A stretch of 64,000 bases of DNA, taken from the NCBI GenBank assembly GCA_964036295.1, contig OZ038465.1:10113667-10177666 (forward strand). Direction: 5' to 3'. A model generated the notes under the pieces. The model ran no database searches. It saw only the letters and a program-made list of their open reading frames with translations, and was not told the origin of the DNA. The translations under genes and the position numbers were made by a program. The DNA comes from Plumapathes pennacea. Lineage: Eukaryota; Cnidaria; Anthozoa; Antipatharia; Myriopathidae. Shown here piece after piece: positions 20,601 to 35,600 of this stretch (within the stretch, counting starts at the first letter, position 1; each line of letters begins with the position of its first letter).

Positions 20601-23600
20601 GTACGTATTTCCCACGGTCGGCACGTCAAATTAATTAATACAGTCTGCCAAGCAACGTTCTCGAATATTAATACTCAAATTTTGAAGTTGGTCGGCTGTC
20701 ATAGTACGGAAAAAAAGGAACACTGATTTCCAGTTTTGAATTTATAGGCAGTACATTTAAATAGGCTTCCTGTGCGATTTGTTTTACTCTGGACTGCATG
20801 CTCCAGACTCAGGCATGCATATTTAATGAGCTCGAATTGTTTTGTATGTGAACCCGCTCAAATTCTCCCAGAATGAAAGTAAAACTTGAACGGTTTACTT
20901 CAAATTATACACGGGCTTCAGACCTAGTCATACTTCTAAGGGCTTGTGAACGATTATCGCTGCAATCTGTACTCTTGATGTACTCCGGGTGAGAGGATTC
21001 TCGACGTTTCACACTTTATTTTACGGTCCGATGGCCACACTTTGTCACTTACTTAATCAGATTACAGAGCATAACAACTACTGAATCCGAACCACGCCAT
21101 TATTACTCAAGAACAAGATCCCATAAGGCCTTGCGAGTCCTGTTCAATACATACTTCATATAACGTGCGATACACTCCCCCGGTTGACCAGATGTAACTG
21201 GTCAACACTCAAAAAAAAAAAACATACTTAAATTTCAACAGTCAAGAGAAAAAACAAACAAGTAAACATAATGTTCGCGCAATATCATATATCAAAACGA
21301 GTTCGGTTCCTAATGTTCATCTTGGAGATCCGCAATCCATTGTCTTCTCAGCCGGTCACCTTCCACTGCAGCGCTTCTTCTTTCTCTGGCGTGTCTTGTT
21401 GCAACCTCTGGCTGCCGCTGCTGTGGCCGTTGTTGGTCCTCTTCGTCGATCTGCGGATCACAGTTAACCTCAAGTGGATACAGTAGCTGCACAGGGCGCT
21501 TCAAAATGCTGCATTTCCCTCCCTTTGTTGCAATCTTGACTCTTGCTCCTCTAGTTAGGCCATCTGCACCTGTGATGAGTTGTTCCACCTTGCCCAGTTG
21601 CCAGAACGCCCTGGGGTGGTTGGTGTCATGGACCAAAACCATGTCTCCTACAGCGACGGATACGGATCCAGTGGACCTCTTCATCCGAGCATGGGCATTT
21701 CTGAGCTCCATCAAATACTCGTTCTTCCACCTTCTCCAGAAGTGGTTCATAACACTGTTGAGGTGTTTCCACCGCCTGCTTAGATTGTCAGGTGAGACTG
21801 TGAATTCACCATCTGATGGGACATCACTGTCTGGGTCTGGTAGGCTCATGATTCTTCGACCACATACAAGATGAGATGGTGTAAGAGGTTCTTCAACATC
21901 CTCCGAAGAAATGTAAGACAGGGGGCGGGAGTTCAAGGTCATCTCAGCTTCAGCTATGACAGTTGCTAGTTCATCAAGTGACAATTTGGCTTGCCCAATG
22001 GTCTTCTTTAAACGCCGTTTCAAAGATTTCACCAACCTTTCGTAGAAACCTCCTTGCCATGGTGCTTTCTCTAAAGTGTAGGACCACTTGATGCCTTCAT
22101 TAGTAAAGTACTTCTTCACTTCAGGATCTTGCATCAGTATGATGAGTTCCTTTGAGGCTGCCTTGAAGGTTCTTGCGTTGTCTGACACGACCATTGCGGG
22201 GGTTGATCTGCGAGCTGTAAATCTTCTGAAGCTTCTCAGGAAGGCTTCTGCTGTCAGGCTTGGAACAACTTCCAGGTGGACGGCTCTTGTTACACAGCAT
22301 GTTAAGAGGCAGATCCATACTTTCCGCTCCTCCTTACTTTCAGTCTTGATGTACAGGGGTCCTACATAATCCACTCCTGTATACTTGAAGGGTGGCGCTT
22401 TCTTGACTCTAAACTCAGGCAGTGGTGGTGTTGGGGGTGGCTTGTATGGATTTCCTTCAGACTTCCTGCAGACAACACAGCTGAATAACAGTCTTCTCAC
22501 GAAGCTTCTACCATGTACAATCCAAAATCTTGACCTCAGTTCAGTGAGTGTCGCCTTGACTCCTCCATGCATGGTTCGGCTGTGGCTGCTCCAGACAATT
22601 AGATTAGCTAGGTGGTGGCTACTGTCGATTAGGATGGGGTGCTTGGCTGACCAAGGTAACTCTGCTTTTGCCAGCCTTCCCTCGCATCTAATCACTCCAA
22701 CATCATCCGTGAAGAGACCAAATTGTTGCTTCCAGATCCTGAACTTCTCCTTCGATTTCATAGGCTTCTGTGCCTCCTTGATCCAGCACACTTTGGCTTC
22801 TTCAACATCAGTGTTCGTTAACTCTGGTCCATGCTTCTTGCTTTCTCCTTTGATTCGGGCCTTTACGAGTTTCACAAACTTCATCACGAGAGCAGTTACT
22901 CTAAGCAAGCGGTTCAGGCTGCTATAGGCCTCACAGTCAATGAGGTTACTCAACGTTCCTGATGTGGAATCCACGAACAACACTGACATGTTCTCGTTCT
23001 GCGTAGCCTTGCGGTCTTTAACCTTCATCTCGAGCACACAGTCCTCAGGTAACAGACTCTCCTTGACTTCTTCCTTCACTGCACTTGGGTTTCCTGAACC
23101 CTTCAGCCATTCCGGTCCATTCCACCACAACTTGCAGTTGGGTAGATCTCTGGGGTTGATGCCTCTTGACAATATGTCTGCCGGGTTAGTTTGGCCAGGA
23201 CAATGATTCCAACACTTCAGTGGGACCAGTTTCCTGATTTCATCAACTCGGTGCTGAACGAACTGTTTCCATTCCTTGTTGTCCTGAGTGATCCAGTACC
23301 ATGCCACCTTTGAGTCAGTCCAACACACTGACTTGCTGATGTCAATTTCTGACTCTAGGGCTCCTTTGATGCTGTTCATCAGTCTTGCCAATACGAGAGC
23401 GGAGAGTAGTTCCAGACGAGGAATGGTCTGTTTGGATAGGGGCGCCACTCTGGTTTTTGAGGATACAAACTTCACATGGGTTCCTGCTGTTGTAACAATG
23501 CGTAAGTAGACAACTGCTCCGTACGCCTTTGCAGATGCATCACAAAATCCATGAAGCTCACAAGATTCAACTTGCTCGATGCCACTGAAGTAACACCTTG

Positions 23601-26600
23601 GAAGGCTCATGGTCTTCACGTGCTGCAGGTTGTCCACCAATTTTTCCCATGAGGTCTTTGTGGCTCCTTCGAGTGAGTCGTCCCACTCATTCTTGTCTTC
23701 ACATAGCTCCCTGAAGAGTAGCTTAAATTGGACTGTAATTGGGGAAATGAATCCTAGTGGATCATAGAATTTTGATGCCACACTGATGATATTTCTTTTC
23801 GTGGGCTTTGCTTCCCTGGCTAAACTTGCAGTGTCCGTTAAGTCAAAAACAAAACAGTCTCTTACAAAGTTCCAGAGGGTTCCCAGTGTTCGTTGGTTTC
23901 CTGTACCCCTGTCCACAGGCGATCCAAGTACACTCCTAGTGTATGTAATGTCCTCCTCTTCCACTAGGTTTGCATTCTCTGTAGGTTGAGGCTTACATCC
24001 AACTTGTGCATCTCCCATGTTTGATATCGGTTGCACTTTCGAAGGTGTCGCTGCCTCTGCCTTCTCAATCTTCTCTCTCAGCTCTGCTGAATTGGTTGCA
24101 AATTTTCGCATGTTAAATCCGCCTGTTGCCAGGCGAATCTTGGCCTTCAAGTACAGTTCATAGGCTTTATCTACGTCGTCTTCACCAGAAGTCATGTCGT
24201 CAACATACATCGAGTTGAGGAATCTTTTCACAAATTCAGGGTCGGCCTCCTTGTACTTCTCAACATGGTGTTTGATGGTGGCGTTGAGTAAAAAGGGGCT
24301 CGAGGAAACACCAAACACGACTCTTGTGAACCTCAGGGTAACAATCTTTGGGTTGGATTTGTTTACATCATCAACCCACAGGAATCTTAGAACATCCTTG
24401 TTAGATTCTGCCATGTGTACCATCAAAAATGCCTTCTCAATGTCTCCTGTGAGTGCCACTCGGTGTGTGCGAAACCTCAACATGATGTCAGTCAGGTTAT
24501 GGGTGAAAACAGGTCCTGTATATAGGCAATCGTTCAGTGAGGCACCATCTGACTTTGCTGAGGCATCAAAAACAACTCTCAGCTTTGTGGTTGACTTGTC
24601 TCTTCGGATCACTGCATGGTGAGGAAGGTAATGTACATTGTCGGCTTCCACGCTAACTTGATTGTCTACAACCTCCACAATTCCTCTCTTCATCTGTTCT
24701 CTGATTACACTGTCATACTCCTTGAGGACCTCTGGCTCCTTGCGTAGTTGATTTAACAGACCTCTTAATCTCTTCTGGCTCAGTTCGTAGTTGTCGGGTA
24801 GCGGTGGGTGTGTGGCCTTCCATGGCAGGTGTACCTTGTAGTGGTTTCCCTCAAATGCTATCTTCTCCAAGAATTCTTCATGGACTGACTGTGGCTGGAT
24901 TCCAAGGGATTCTAAGTCCCAGAATTTCTTCAGATCCCCTTGGATGGTGTCTTCATAGGGGACTGGTTGTGCTGCACATTTCAAAACATGTGTGCTGACC
25001 AGGTTAGTACTTTGGGAATCATCCTCTGTATAAGGATGCAAGGGACCTGACAGGACCCAACCGAGTTTGGTGTTCATAGCTGTTGGCCCCTGTACTGACT
25101 TCAGAATCTCACCGGTCACTAAATTCCAGTATTGATCTGATCCAACAAGTATATCCACCTCTGAATCCTGCTTTCCCGTACTGTAATCAGCTATTCTTAA
25201 CCCTTCCAGGTGCTTGTTTGTCTCTAACACACGGTTGATGGACTGGCTATGGAGGGGCTGACAGATAAGTGGAACAGCAAAGGCTTTCAACTGTAGGTCG
25301 GGTTCTCCCTGTACATGCATTCCCAGATGCACGACATCAACTTGTTGGATTTTTTCTTCAGTTGACCCAAAGGTTTTGATTGACACAGATTTCTGACCTT
25401 GAGAGGGTAGGTCAAGCTTATTCTTCAACCTGGTTGTAACATAAGAACGTTGACTGCCACTGTCCAGAATAAGTCTAGCCCATATCTTGTTGTCGGGGCG
25501 GCGTGACTCATACACAAGTGCCCTTGCCGTCTGCAGGAGGATTGGCATGGATGAATATGTATAGCACGAAAAGGTATCAACACCTGTAGCTTCACTCTGT
25601 CCATCAGTAGCTTCACTCTGTGGTTTGGGATGAACATATGGTTTGTCCTGAGTTTGGGTTTCAGGGCTGTCTCTTGACCATGGTGAACAAATGCTGTTGT
25701 GGTGCCTACCATTGCACTTCTGGCATCTTAGTTTTGATGGGCAGTTTCTGCTGATGTGACCCTTACGAAGGCACACATAACATCTTCCTGACTTTCTCAG
25801 TATTTCTTTACGCGCAGCCACATCCATCACTGTCTTGCAGTTTCTTGAAGCATGGGGTGCCCTACAATACGTACAGTTTGGTCCACTGTTGCTGGCAATG
25901 AGTGCTGTAGCAGTCGTGTGGTTCTTCTTGCTTGGCTTTGCACTATGTTCAGCTTGTCTTTGGGTACTTGAAGCTCCAGATGCTCTTTCCCTTGCCTCTA
26001 ATTCTCGCCTAAATGTCTCCAATAGTTTGTCCAGCTCCCAGTCGTTCCCCCCAAGTTCCCTACTGACAATCAGGCGCAAGTCTGGGGGTAGTTTGCTCAT
26101 GATTACTGAAGAGAGTAGGGTTCCATAGTGCTCTGGTGGGATCCCCAGTGCTCTGAGACTCCTGATGTGTGATTCTACATTGTCATGTAGTTGGCGCAGA
26201 CTCCTTATATTATTGTTGGATGCTACTGCATCGACATTCAACAAAATCTCCATGTGTCTATTTACAATCTGCTGCTTGTTGCCAAATCTATTTTTCAATA
26301 CAGCAATGGCATCATCATAGTTGGCTGCAGACAGTGTTAGGCCAGTGATGGCTTCTGCTGCTACCCCTTCTAGCAGTGAACTAAGGTAGTTGAATTTATC
26401 GATTGGGGCAAGGCTGGCATTATTATGGATAGACGCCTCAAACCCATCCCAAAACGAAGTCCACTTACTTGAGTCACCGTCAAACTTCCTTAATTCCAAT
26501 TTTGGTAGCTTGACTCGGGGGCTACCTGCTGATCTCGGTGTTACTGGATGTGAATCTGACGGCTGATAAGGAACTGTTCCATATGTCGATGGTGATTCAT

Positions 26601-29600
26601 TCACACTCGCAGTCACCGGTGGTGGACTGTTGTGGATCATAGATACCACTTCCTCAACCCGATTGATAGTTAGTAGAATGGTTTCCTTAAAGATATCAGC
26701 CTGCTCTATTTCTTCCTCGATGTCATTTTCCTCAACGAGGCCAAGGATCTCTTCGTCGAGTAACTCAATTGTTTTTAGCTTGCCTTGAAGGCTCGACTTT
26801 TGTTGATCGAGCTTCGCCTTTTCCGCGGCGACTCCTGAAACGTTTAAAGACTCCAGAATGGTGTTCACGTTTCCAATTATTCGGTTTACCGATCCTCTGT
26901 GCCCACCACGGACCTTCCGAATCCTCTTTAACTCATCCGTCGACATCGTCCGGCTGCAATCTGCAATCGGTAATCTCTGGGCTGGTTCTTTATCGTTAGT
27001 CAATCCAGTCCCATCCGACTCGAAGGACCATGTACTCTTGATGTACTCCGGGTGAGAGGATTCTCGACGTTTCACACTTTATTTTACGGTCCGATGGCCA
27101 CACTTTGTCACTTACTTAATCAGATTACAGAGCATAACAACTACTGAATCCGAACCACGCCATTATTACTCAAGAACAAGATCCCATAAGGCCTTGCGAG
27201 TCCTGTTCAATACATACTTCATATAACGTGCGATACAGCAATCACCGCATGTCAGATTACAGCATTTGCTACAGTTTTAGTCTTGAAAGAAAAAATAAGA
27301 CCTCGGACTAAATCATTCAAGACTCGAAGTTCCGATTGCTCTGAGCGAATACGGTAGCCGAAATTGGCGAACGAAGAGTATTAAAACAATACTTCGAGGG
27401 AAAATGATTAGCATACAGATTCTAATACATTCTTGAAGTGATCGAGTTACAAGATACGGGTAGAATATATTTGTCACGGTGATTGTTTAATTTCCACTGA
27501 CTAACCTTTGTTGATTGTCCTTTCTGAATAAGTGTCTGAGTTTAACACAAAACGGCGTCTGAAGCTCCCGATTTTCTTTCAAGCGCTGTTCCCTTTGCGG
27601 GGCCATTTCTTTGGCACGCTTCCGTTCATGATGCTGTCGGTTATAATAAGTTTGCCGTCTTTTCTCTAGACGTATTTGGCGCTGTTCGATCGTTTCACGA
27701 TTTCGCCTTGCCCATGCCTACGAGCTTCGCGAGACCGTTCTGTTTCAAGTTTTCCAGTTTTCAAATTCATTCTCGTAAAACCAGTTACTTACAATTATTG
27801 CTTCGTTCAAATCTTTTAAAAACACTGGCGGAGACGCTAATCAATGATTATTACGTCATTGCCTTAGGCACCTGGTCTAAAAAGTCGTACCACATACACA
27901 CACACACACGAACATTAAATTTCGAGATGGCGACACGCTTGGAGTCTTCAAATGAGGCTACTATGCTGCATTAGCGTCGTAAATATTACCCTCGCTTTGC
28001 TCGGGGATAAACTATAGAACGAGCTTTGCACGCTCTCCGTTAAAAAAAGAGAAAAAAAACTGTTATCATCGCTCACACGTTTGTAACCTCGTCCTTACGA
28101 CGGCAACCATTACCACTAGATGTCACATAACAACAACATATCCCCAAAAAACACGAAATATTGGTTTCTGACCAGTCGTGTGACTCAGAACGTATTTAAC
28201 GATGACAAAAATTTGATACAGTCAATCTAATTCTACGATACCATTTCTTAAAGGCAAGCGCCAGTAAATTTAATGTAATGGCGCTGTGAGTCAGTTCCTT
28301 GTACTGCGTTGAACCACTGATATTTATTTCTTAAAAATATTATTTGTTTTTGGGAATAATCATAGATCCTTCTTCAACCTGTTTGACTCCAAAAGTGAAC
28401 ATTACTAACCTGGGGAGGAGCAAAGCTGGCAATGCACCAAAAGTTCCGAGATCGAGTTCATATATCGTCCAGACGAAAACTGTCTTTAATTGCACGAGTG
28501 CCCAAAAAACATCCTTTAGCTGGTCGTATTTTAAAATAAACAAGGATGGTAACTCCTTAAACAGCCGTTCTCCAGTTCAAGGAACAAAAGGTCCGGAGTG
28601 GAATATACCCCAAAGAGGTCTGGATAACGGGATTTATCTAATTGAATTTCAAGTGACGGTAAAGAGCTTTATTGAGTATACCAGTATAGCACTGGGTTTC
28701 CTCGATATCGTGTCCTCGGAGCTTGTAGCCTCCATTTCTGGTGGCAGCAAAGTTACTCGCGGAGCAAACAGAGTTATTACCTTAGATGCCTCGCCTTCTC
28801 AAGATCCCGACGTAGGTCCTGGGAACTATACGGGCATGAGATTCACATGGGCGTGTAAGAGAGAAAGCGAACATTTTCCTGACGGTGTTCCAGTTACTAA
28901 TTTATCCGTAGTCCATCCACCGCCTAAAGGAAAAGTGGGAAGAGGAGGTTGCTATGATACAGGTACTGGAAGACTGGAATCCAGCTCCGTTAAGCTTTCG
29001 ATGGATACAGGCAAGATGAGTTTAAGTTACAGTTACACTGTCGTTCTCACGATAACCAAGGAAGGTCGCAACTCTACAACTCAGCAGCTGCTGCATCTCG
29101 TCATTGGAGATCCCCCATACATTGCTATTAAGTAAGTATGATACAACACGACAAGACAAGTTTTGCAGGTTTCGGTGGCGGCACTATAAATAGAAAAAAG
29201 GGTTTCTTGATAGCAAAACTATATGGCCACTGCGACCTGTAGGAATTTATCTTTTCTCCCAACTGGCCGTCCAAACTAACTCCGAATGACAGAAGGAATC
29301 TATTAGAATGGCACAATTACTCCAAGCGCTGACTATAAATGATCGCCCAAACATAAACGTAAATAAATGACATAAAATGGGTTGAACACAAAACCTGCAT
29401 CACAACTTTCTGCATACAGGTCAGTACAGTATATACACATGCTCCAACAGCATGTGTTAGCATTCCTTAGAGACATTATTGATAAACTTAGGTTCACATG
29501 AGAAGGAAAGAACGTTTCTTCGAAGGTCATAGCTAAAATCTGTTACCTTCAGGTGTTTGATCAACTGTGGTAAACTTGTCAGCCACTCGACCCGCCTCAG

Positions 29601-32600
29601 CTTGATGTCCTCGTGCAACGGTACTGCGTGCAACAGACATTTGGTTTACCAGTGGACATTGCAAGTCGAAGAAAACGGGCAGTGGTTATCGGTTCCAGAC
29701 CTGCAAACAAAGACCGAAACCGGGCTTAATTCACCGGGTTTTGTCCTGAAAGAACTCGTGTTGTCTATTGAAAAAAAATACCTTGTCGATGTCACTGTGC
29801 AACCAAGCAAAGGTGCCAAAGGAATGGCAGGGCTTGAATTTCAAACAAACACCCCTCCTGAAGGTGGAACTTGTCGGGTGCAGCCTAAAGAAGGCACTGC
29901 GTTGGAAACCATGTTTAAGTTTATGTGCACAGATTGGACAGACAAACATTTGCCTCTGACTTACGAGTTTCACTACAGATCCGAGAATGGACTGAATAAC
30001 GTGATTTCGTACGGGCACAGTCATTTTGTGTCAAGTGTGTTACCCTCTGGGCCAGAAAGTAATGATAACAACATAACTGTCAATGTAAGAATTATTGACA
30101 GTTTGTCTGCCGTCAGTACAGTGGAACTACAAGTCACGGTAATTATGCATCCACGTAATCCGTGTGTTAGACAAGACGCAAACTGCTCGTATAAATGATT
30201 TGCGGTTTCACGACCAAATTATAAGCCGCGGCTTAGATAAGAACAGCTCAAAATCCCTAGACCAGGATACTGCTGCGCCTTATGTTACCGTGAACGTGTG
30301 GATTGCGTGCCATTTATATACGTGCAAGTCTTATGTAAGCCGCGGCGTATTTTCTCTCGTATAAAAGGCCCTAATATGTAGCGGAGTATTTCACACGAAG
30401 TCGACAATCATAATTCAATTTAACAGCGAAGGTTTAAACAGTGATCAAACCCCCATCAAACATTTTACGGTAACAGCACTAAATTGCTAAAGCGAATGTC
30501 GATTTACTACCACCATTTGGGTTGCGGGACATTGAATTGGTCACGAGAACATCAAATTTCTGTTAAAGAGCCATCGTGTGTTGATATAATAAGCTCTTTT
30601 CAATGGGAAAGCAAGGATTTCGGTTTGCAAGTACGTATTACGGTTAGCTGGTGTTGGCAAATTAGATGTTAAGTTGAACGCGGTAAGTGGATTATTGTGT
30701 ATAACTCACTGAAATCTATCTGAAAGTCGTGCTATAGCTTTTGATTTAACTCCACCCAGTCACTCTTATGGCTTGTAGTGGAAATACGTGGTAATATACA
30801 CCTGCTTTTACTGCAGTGGTACTGTTGAAACTTTCTGTATTGAGAATTTTTTGAATTCCGGAAAATATAATCTGATCCGTGCCCGCGTCGGTTCTTATCA
30901 CTGTGCTCATTATTCATCACAACATCGCCGTTTTCTGCGAAAATGACACTCTAAGTTTCACAGTGGAAAAGAATATAGCAAATCGAGTTTTAAATTGTCA
31001 AGCGTCTGATAATTTTCTCATCTGTGTACCTACTTAATGTTTCGTTTTAGCCGAAGCCATTTCCCGCGTCCAGTACCGATTGTGTCAAACTACCCTCACT
31101 GTTTATGTTTCTCAACGCGAGGCTTTTTGCGGGCCGCGGAAAACCTTTTGAGACAAGAAATTTCAATGTTTATTTGTTCAGTTGACGTTGGGTTTTTGAT
31201 CAAACGACATGTACAAAATGTTCCTGGTGAAATTAAAATTTTACAATAACACGTCAGTTTCTCGCTTTGTGATTGGCTAATTTTCATTATCAATAGAGGA
31301 CAGACACATAAAATCGAGTGCTGACGACAGTGATTTGGACGAAGAAGGTGAATTCAGCTTCAATTTTACCTCAATTCTTGCAAAAGCGACATTCGGCATT
31401 TGAAGTAGAGAACCAGAAGTGTTCAGAGGCGAATTTCCTTGAGCTTTGTCTTGAAATTGTCGAGAAAACCGCAGCAGAAAAGCGTCTAGTTTCATTTCTT
31501 TCCAACTTCTTTGACAAAATTTTATTTTGCACACGCGAAATGCTCACGTCAAACTGTCACTTTCTGGCCAATGAAATGTCTTGAATTTTAACCTCGACCA
31601 ATTAGAAAGCGGGAAAAGTTGTTGACAACATTTCGGTCAAATCGAACAAAATCCAGTTTTCTTGCATGTTTTCCCCGCGTCGTCGCTTGAGTTTTGTTAT
31701 TGTAAAAAACAAATTGACGTCAGTTCGTCAATTTGTTAATTGGCTAAAATTTGACCTGCCGCTCGGAGGTTTTACCTTGGTCTTTTTGAAAAATCGAAAC
31801 ACTACCACAAGTTCAAGTTTCCATAGTTATTTTAGGTGCTTTAGAAAGAAAAAGAGGTACTTTGAATTACTGACGAGTTGTAATGACCAGATTGCTTACC
31901 GTTTTATTACACGAGCTTGTTAATATGCACCATTTTGGTGTTGGTTTGAGGGGTCGAGAGGGCATTTTAGACTTTCCGCCATTTTGTCAAAACGAAAAGG
32001 CAGTTGAACTTTTGAATATTATTTTCGAAGACAGTTCACCAAAGAGGTTCTTTGGATAAAATAAAATAAATTTCGAAATTTGGCATTTGGCGCCCGATTC
32101 TCGATATCACAGAGAGCCGCTCTTAAAGTTGGAATTTTGATGTTTTGATGTGAGCTGTCAACTTGCGTCAATGTAATATACTAGCTAAAAAAACTCTCCG
32201 AAAGCTTTCATTTCAGTGATCAAACAGTTCAGGAGTCGGAAGTGATATTAGCCCGCCATTCAGTCTCTGATGAAACAATCGCACTGAAACCTGGGATACT
32301 TACTAATTTGGATGTCAAGAGCGGTTTTTTCTTATGACAGGATTAGTTTTTTCAATTTGATTAATTTTGCAAAACTCCGGAATGGCTAATCGTACAAGTA
32401 AAACTCGTCCTTGGCAGTGGAATATTTATAAGCAATATTAAGAAAGTATCATCCCATAATAAAAATTTCCCTTTTATTTAGGTCACTCAAGCAGGTGCCG
32501 TTGCTAACATACTAAAGAACGCTACAGTTGGGAATGACAGCGATATCAGCAAGCTGCTCCAGTCAGGAGAAGTAAGACAAGCTACTCAGCTGGCAAATGC

Positions 32601-35600
32601 AGTGCTGACCACTTTGGATAAAAGCAGTAAAGAAGACATCTCAGTCAGTGATAAAAAAGAGGTTTGTTACTAACATTGAAAGTTTTGTCCAACAATAGGG
32701 ACTAATTATAACCCTCCATCTCCTGAAGATGATCTATAAGTTGACAGGTGATCCATTTCTGGAACAAATTTCATTCAGCAACACCCTCATTTTCTTTTCT
32801 TTCTTCAAGGTTATGAGAGTTTTAAACTTCTACCAGGAACGATCAACCTCCATTTTCCCCTTCATTCTTTCACCATCGACATCATACACCATGGATAACC
32901 TGGCATTTGATAGAGTGGCTCAGCTATGATTCTCATTGTTACTCATACATTTTTGAATGGTTAGAATAATACGTACTTCGAGCTCAGGCAAACATTTTAA
33001 AGGAAACGTACCGCCCCCTTGAATGCACGAGGTTCGTTTACGTGTCCTTTATTCTTAAAAACAGCAAAGAAGATCGTTATTTTGGGGGGAATCAAAGAAA
33101 GGAAATCGTACCGGTTTCCAAATGAGCGAATGACGTCGAAAGTTCGAGCTTCTAGGGAGGGTTTGAGGGTATGAGATTTGGTTCCACAACGCCATTTTCA
33201 GAAGCTGAAGTTAAATCTAAAAAGCCTGACCGGCTTCCGTAAACCGGTCTTGATCCGCCATGAATGCTTTCGTTTTTCCACAGATTAAGCGCTCTATAGT
33301 AGATCAAGTCACTGCAATTGAAGTGTCTAATCTGCAAGTGATGACCCAAGTCTCATCAGTGCTGGGTCAAGCAACCGGCGATCCTGACCAAGTAACTGTG
33401 GACACTCAGGTACTGTACATGCTGACAAATCTTAATCTTGTTCAGTCTATAGTTCTTAGATTGAGGATTTCGGCGTTGTCTGTAGATACACGATTACTAA
33501 CAATTAGGTGACGTTATGATGTTGAACATTAGTAACATTATAGGGCCTCTATCGATCGCAGTATATTTCTATATATAAGCTGAAACAAACCCTGACAAAA
33601 TATAGGTTATTTATCTAAGGGGAAGTTTTGAGGCAAAAAGAATTAATAGGAGAAAACAAAGAGTTGATTTTCGTTAGATTAAGTAAGCCAATCACGGGAC
33701 TTTATCTTTGTTATGATTGCAAAGACTACCGCCAACTGCCGACACTGAAAGAACTGATTGCAAGGCTAGATATAGTAAAATGCAGAATATCCCAGTTTCA
33801 TATAATAATTAAAATTGCTGGTATTGCATAGCTCTTGCACTGAATTGCAAGAATAGAGTAAAAAAGTGCCAGTCTGAAAGATAAACGAAGAGGAAAATAA
33901 CATTTTGTTTTTAGTTGCTCTTGTGGTCTACGTTGCCTATAAGAATAAGCACAAAGAAAGCACGAAATGACTACCTGATTCTTTCCTGCATGTCGTTTTC
34001 GCTAAACCTGATAGACCCAAGTGATAGGAAAGCTGACCTCGATGACACAGCTCCTGAAAGCCAAGACATACGACAATAGAGCCACTGAAGATGTATTGTT
34101 AAATAAAGGTGGACAGAACCTGGTAATCGGACTTGGAAACATCTTGAGGTCTGCCTCAAAGAAGGCAAGAAAGAGAAAAGGTCCCTTCCAGAGCAAGGTA
34201 ACTGAACTAACATCCCTAGGAATTATTCTTAAAATAGCGACTTAAAAGTTGCCGCAGCGAACAAACGTGATATTCTTGGTTTATCTCTTACGGGAGCAAA
34301 AAATTGAGAACAACAATTGAGAAACTCAAAAAATAAGTTTTATAATGAAAAGCCTGGACTTGGATGGTTGCTACAGAACACAAATTGTACCAACATCTTC
34401 AGAAGTTGTTTTTGTATCAACTGCAGAAATGAGCTAAAATACGTTTCATATCAAAGAACTTTAAAGTCCTAATCAATTACATGCGCTTCCAGGGGAATAC
34501 ATGGATACTTCTATGATATTTGTAATTCACAGAAGAGTTTCCACAGTTTTGTCAAAACTATGGAAAATTAGACCAACTCTTTTCCAGCGCAATTCGATAT
34601 TCCTTCTATATTAGGAAATAGGATTAGGAAAAAGGCCAATTTCTTAGTGTTATTGTATCGTCATTAGACAGGTGTATCGAAAGTTAATATTGTTAACACA
34701 CGTTAAATAAACAATAAGCTACTCAGTTTGGCGAGGAAATATGCACGGATAATTGTCCGAGGATATTATCTGTTCCGAGAAGCGAACAGTTGCCCGAGAG
34801 CGAAGCTCGAGGGCAACTGTGAGCTTCGAGGAACAGATAATGTCCAAGGACAATTATCCGTGCATATTTCCGAAGCTAAAAGTAGTTTATTGTCTTTATT
34901 ATCCTTCAAATATTTCCTCTCGCAGCGCAAATAACGGCGCGGAAACTGTGAAGCTTTTCAGTGCTTTCTGGAACTGCATTTTCGACCAATAAATTGATGT
35001 ACTCCTCAGTAGTCGTCTTGTAATGATTTTTGTGACTAGATAAATAAAACTGTGTTCGGATATTGTCAATAAACAGCGATAGTTCGCCAGGCGGGGGTTA
35101 TTCGCTGATAACGTCCGCTCACGAGCGGACGTTATTCGGTCACTTGTCACGATTCTACCAATCACGCGCGGGGGGAAATATTTGATGGGTCATAATTAAT
35201 ACTAAACTCGCGCAAGGATGGGAAGCTCTCCCTCCCTGCCCCGCGTCCCATTCCGAGCCAATGAGCGGAGAAATGCGGCAAAACAGAAGCTCCGTTTGAC
35301 AGTATAAGTTTCAGGGGATCCATTGACACCCAAACGATCAGGCAGTAAGAACCAATTTCACCTCTATCTACCGTGTTGCAGCGAAAGTATCCCACAGAGC
35401 TGTATTAACATCAGTTTGACAATGCTACGTTTTGCTGTATAAAATTTGGATTTCTCTTAGAAATACACCTGCCAAAATCGTGCTTTTTCCTTGATAAAGC
35501 ATAATCCAGACCATTAAAAGATAATACAGTGCGCTTCATTTCGATGTAAAACAATTAGATTGTATTTTGTCACGTACGATAGATAAAGAAAGTCTATTTG

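Larger units (their letters stand above)
20962..27243 (-). mobile_element. Full-length BEL/Pao LTR retrotransposon with target-site duplication
   Basis: The element proper is 20968-27237 (6270 bp), flanked by GCAATC at 20962-20967 and 27238-27243. The undisturbed sister sequence at about 45636-45645 has this hexamer once (GATTGC in its orientation). LTRs of 207 bp start TGT and end ACA. A tRNA-Tyr-type primer site, a G-rich polypurine tract and one uninterrupted gag-pol frame are present. It sits antisense within the largest intron of the polycystin-like gene. Confidence 0.93.
20413..28010 (-). repeat. Dispersed repeat E, minus copy, split by the BEL/Pao element
   Basis: 20413-20967 and 27244-28010 together match 44650-46206 in reverse. 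The minus strand of 27244-28010 carries remnants of a basic repeat protein (blocks such as QRLKENRELQ) with disruptions. The left end, ACGATAATCGCAGATACC, defines family fragments at 13671, 38445 and 62510. The transposon class is not identified. Confidence 0.7.

Noticed and set aside
21271..26999. Many plus-strand open frames opposite gag-pol
   Set aside because: Antisense shadows of the BEL/Pao polyprotein.
26947..27075. Upstream extension of the gag-pol frame into the LTR
   Set aside because: It would begin within the LTR and read through the primer-binding site; the next methionine at 26946 is a more plausible start.
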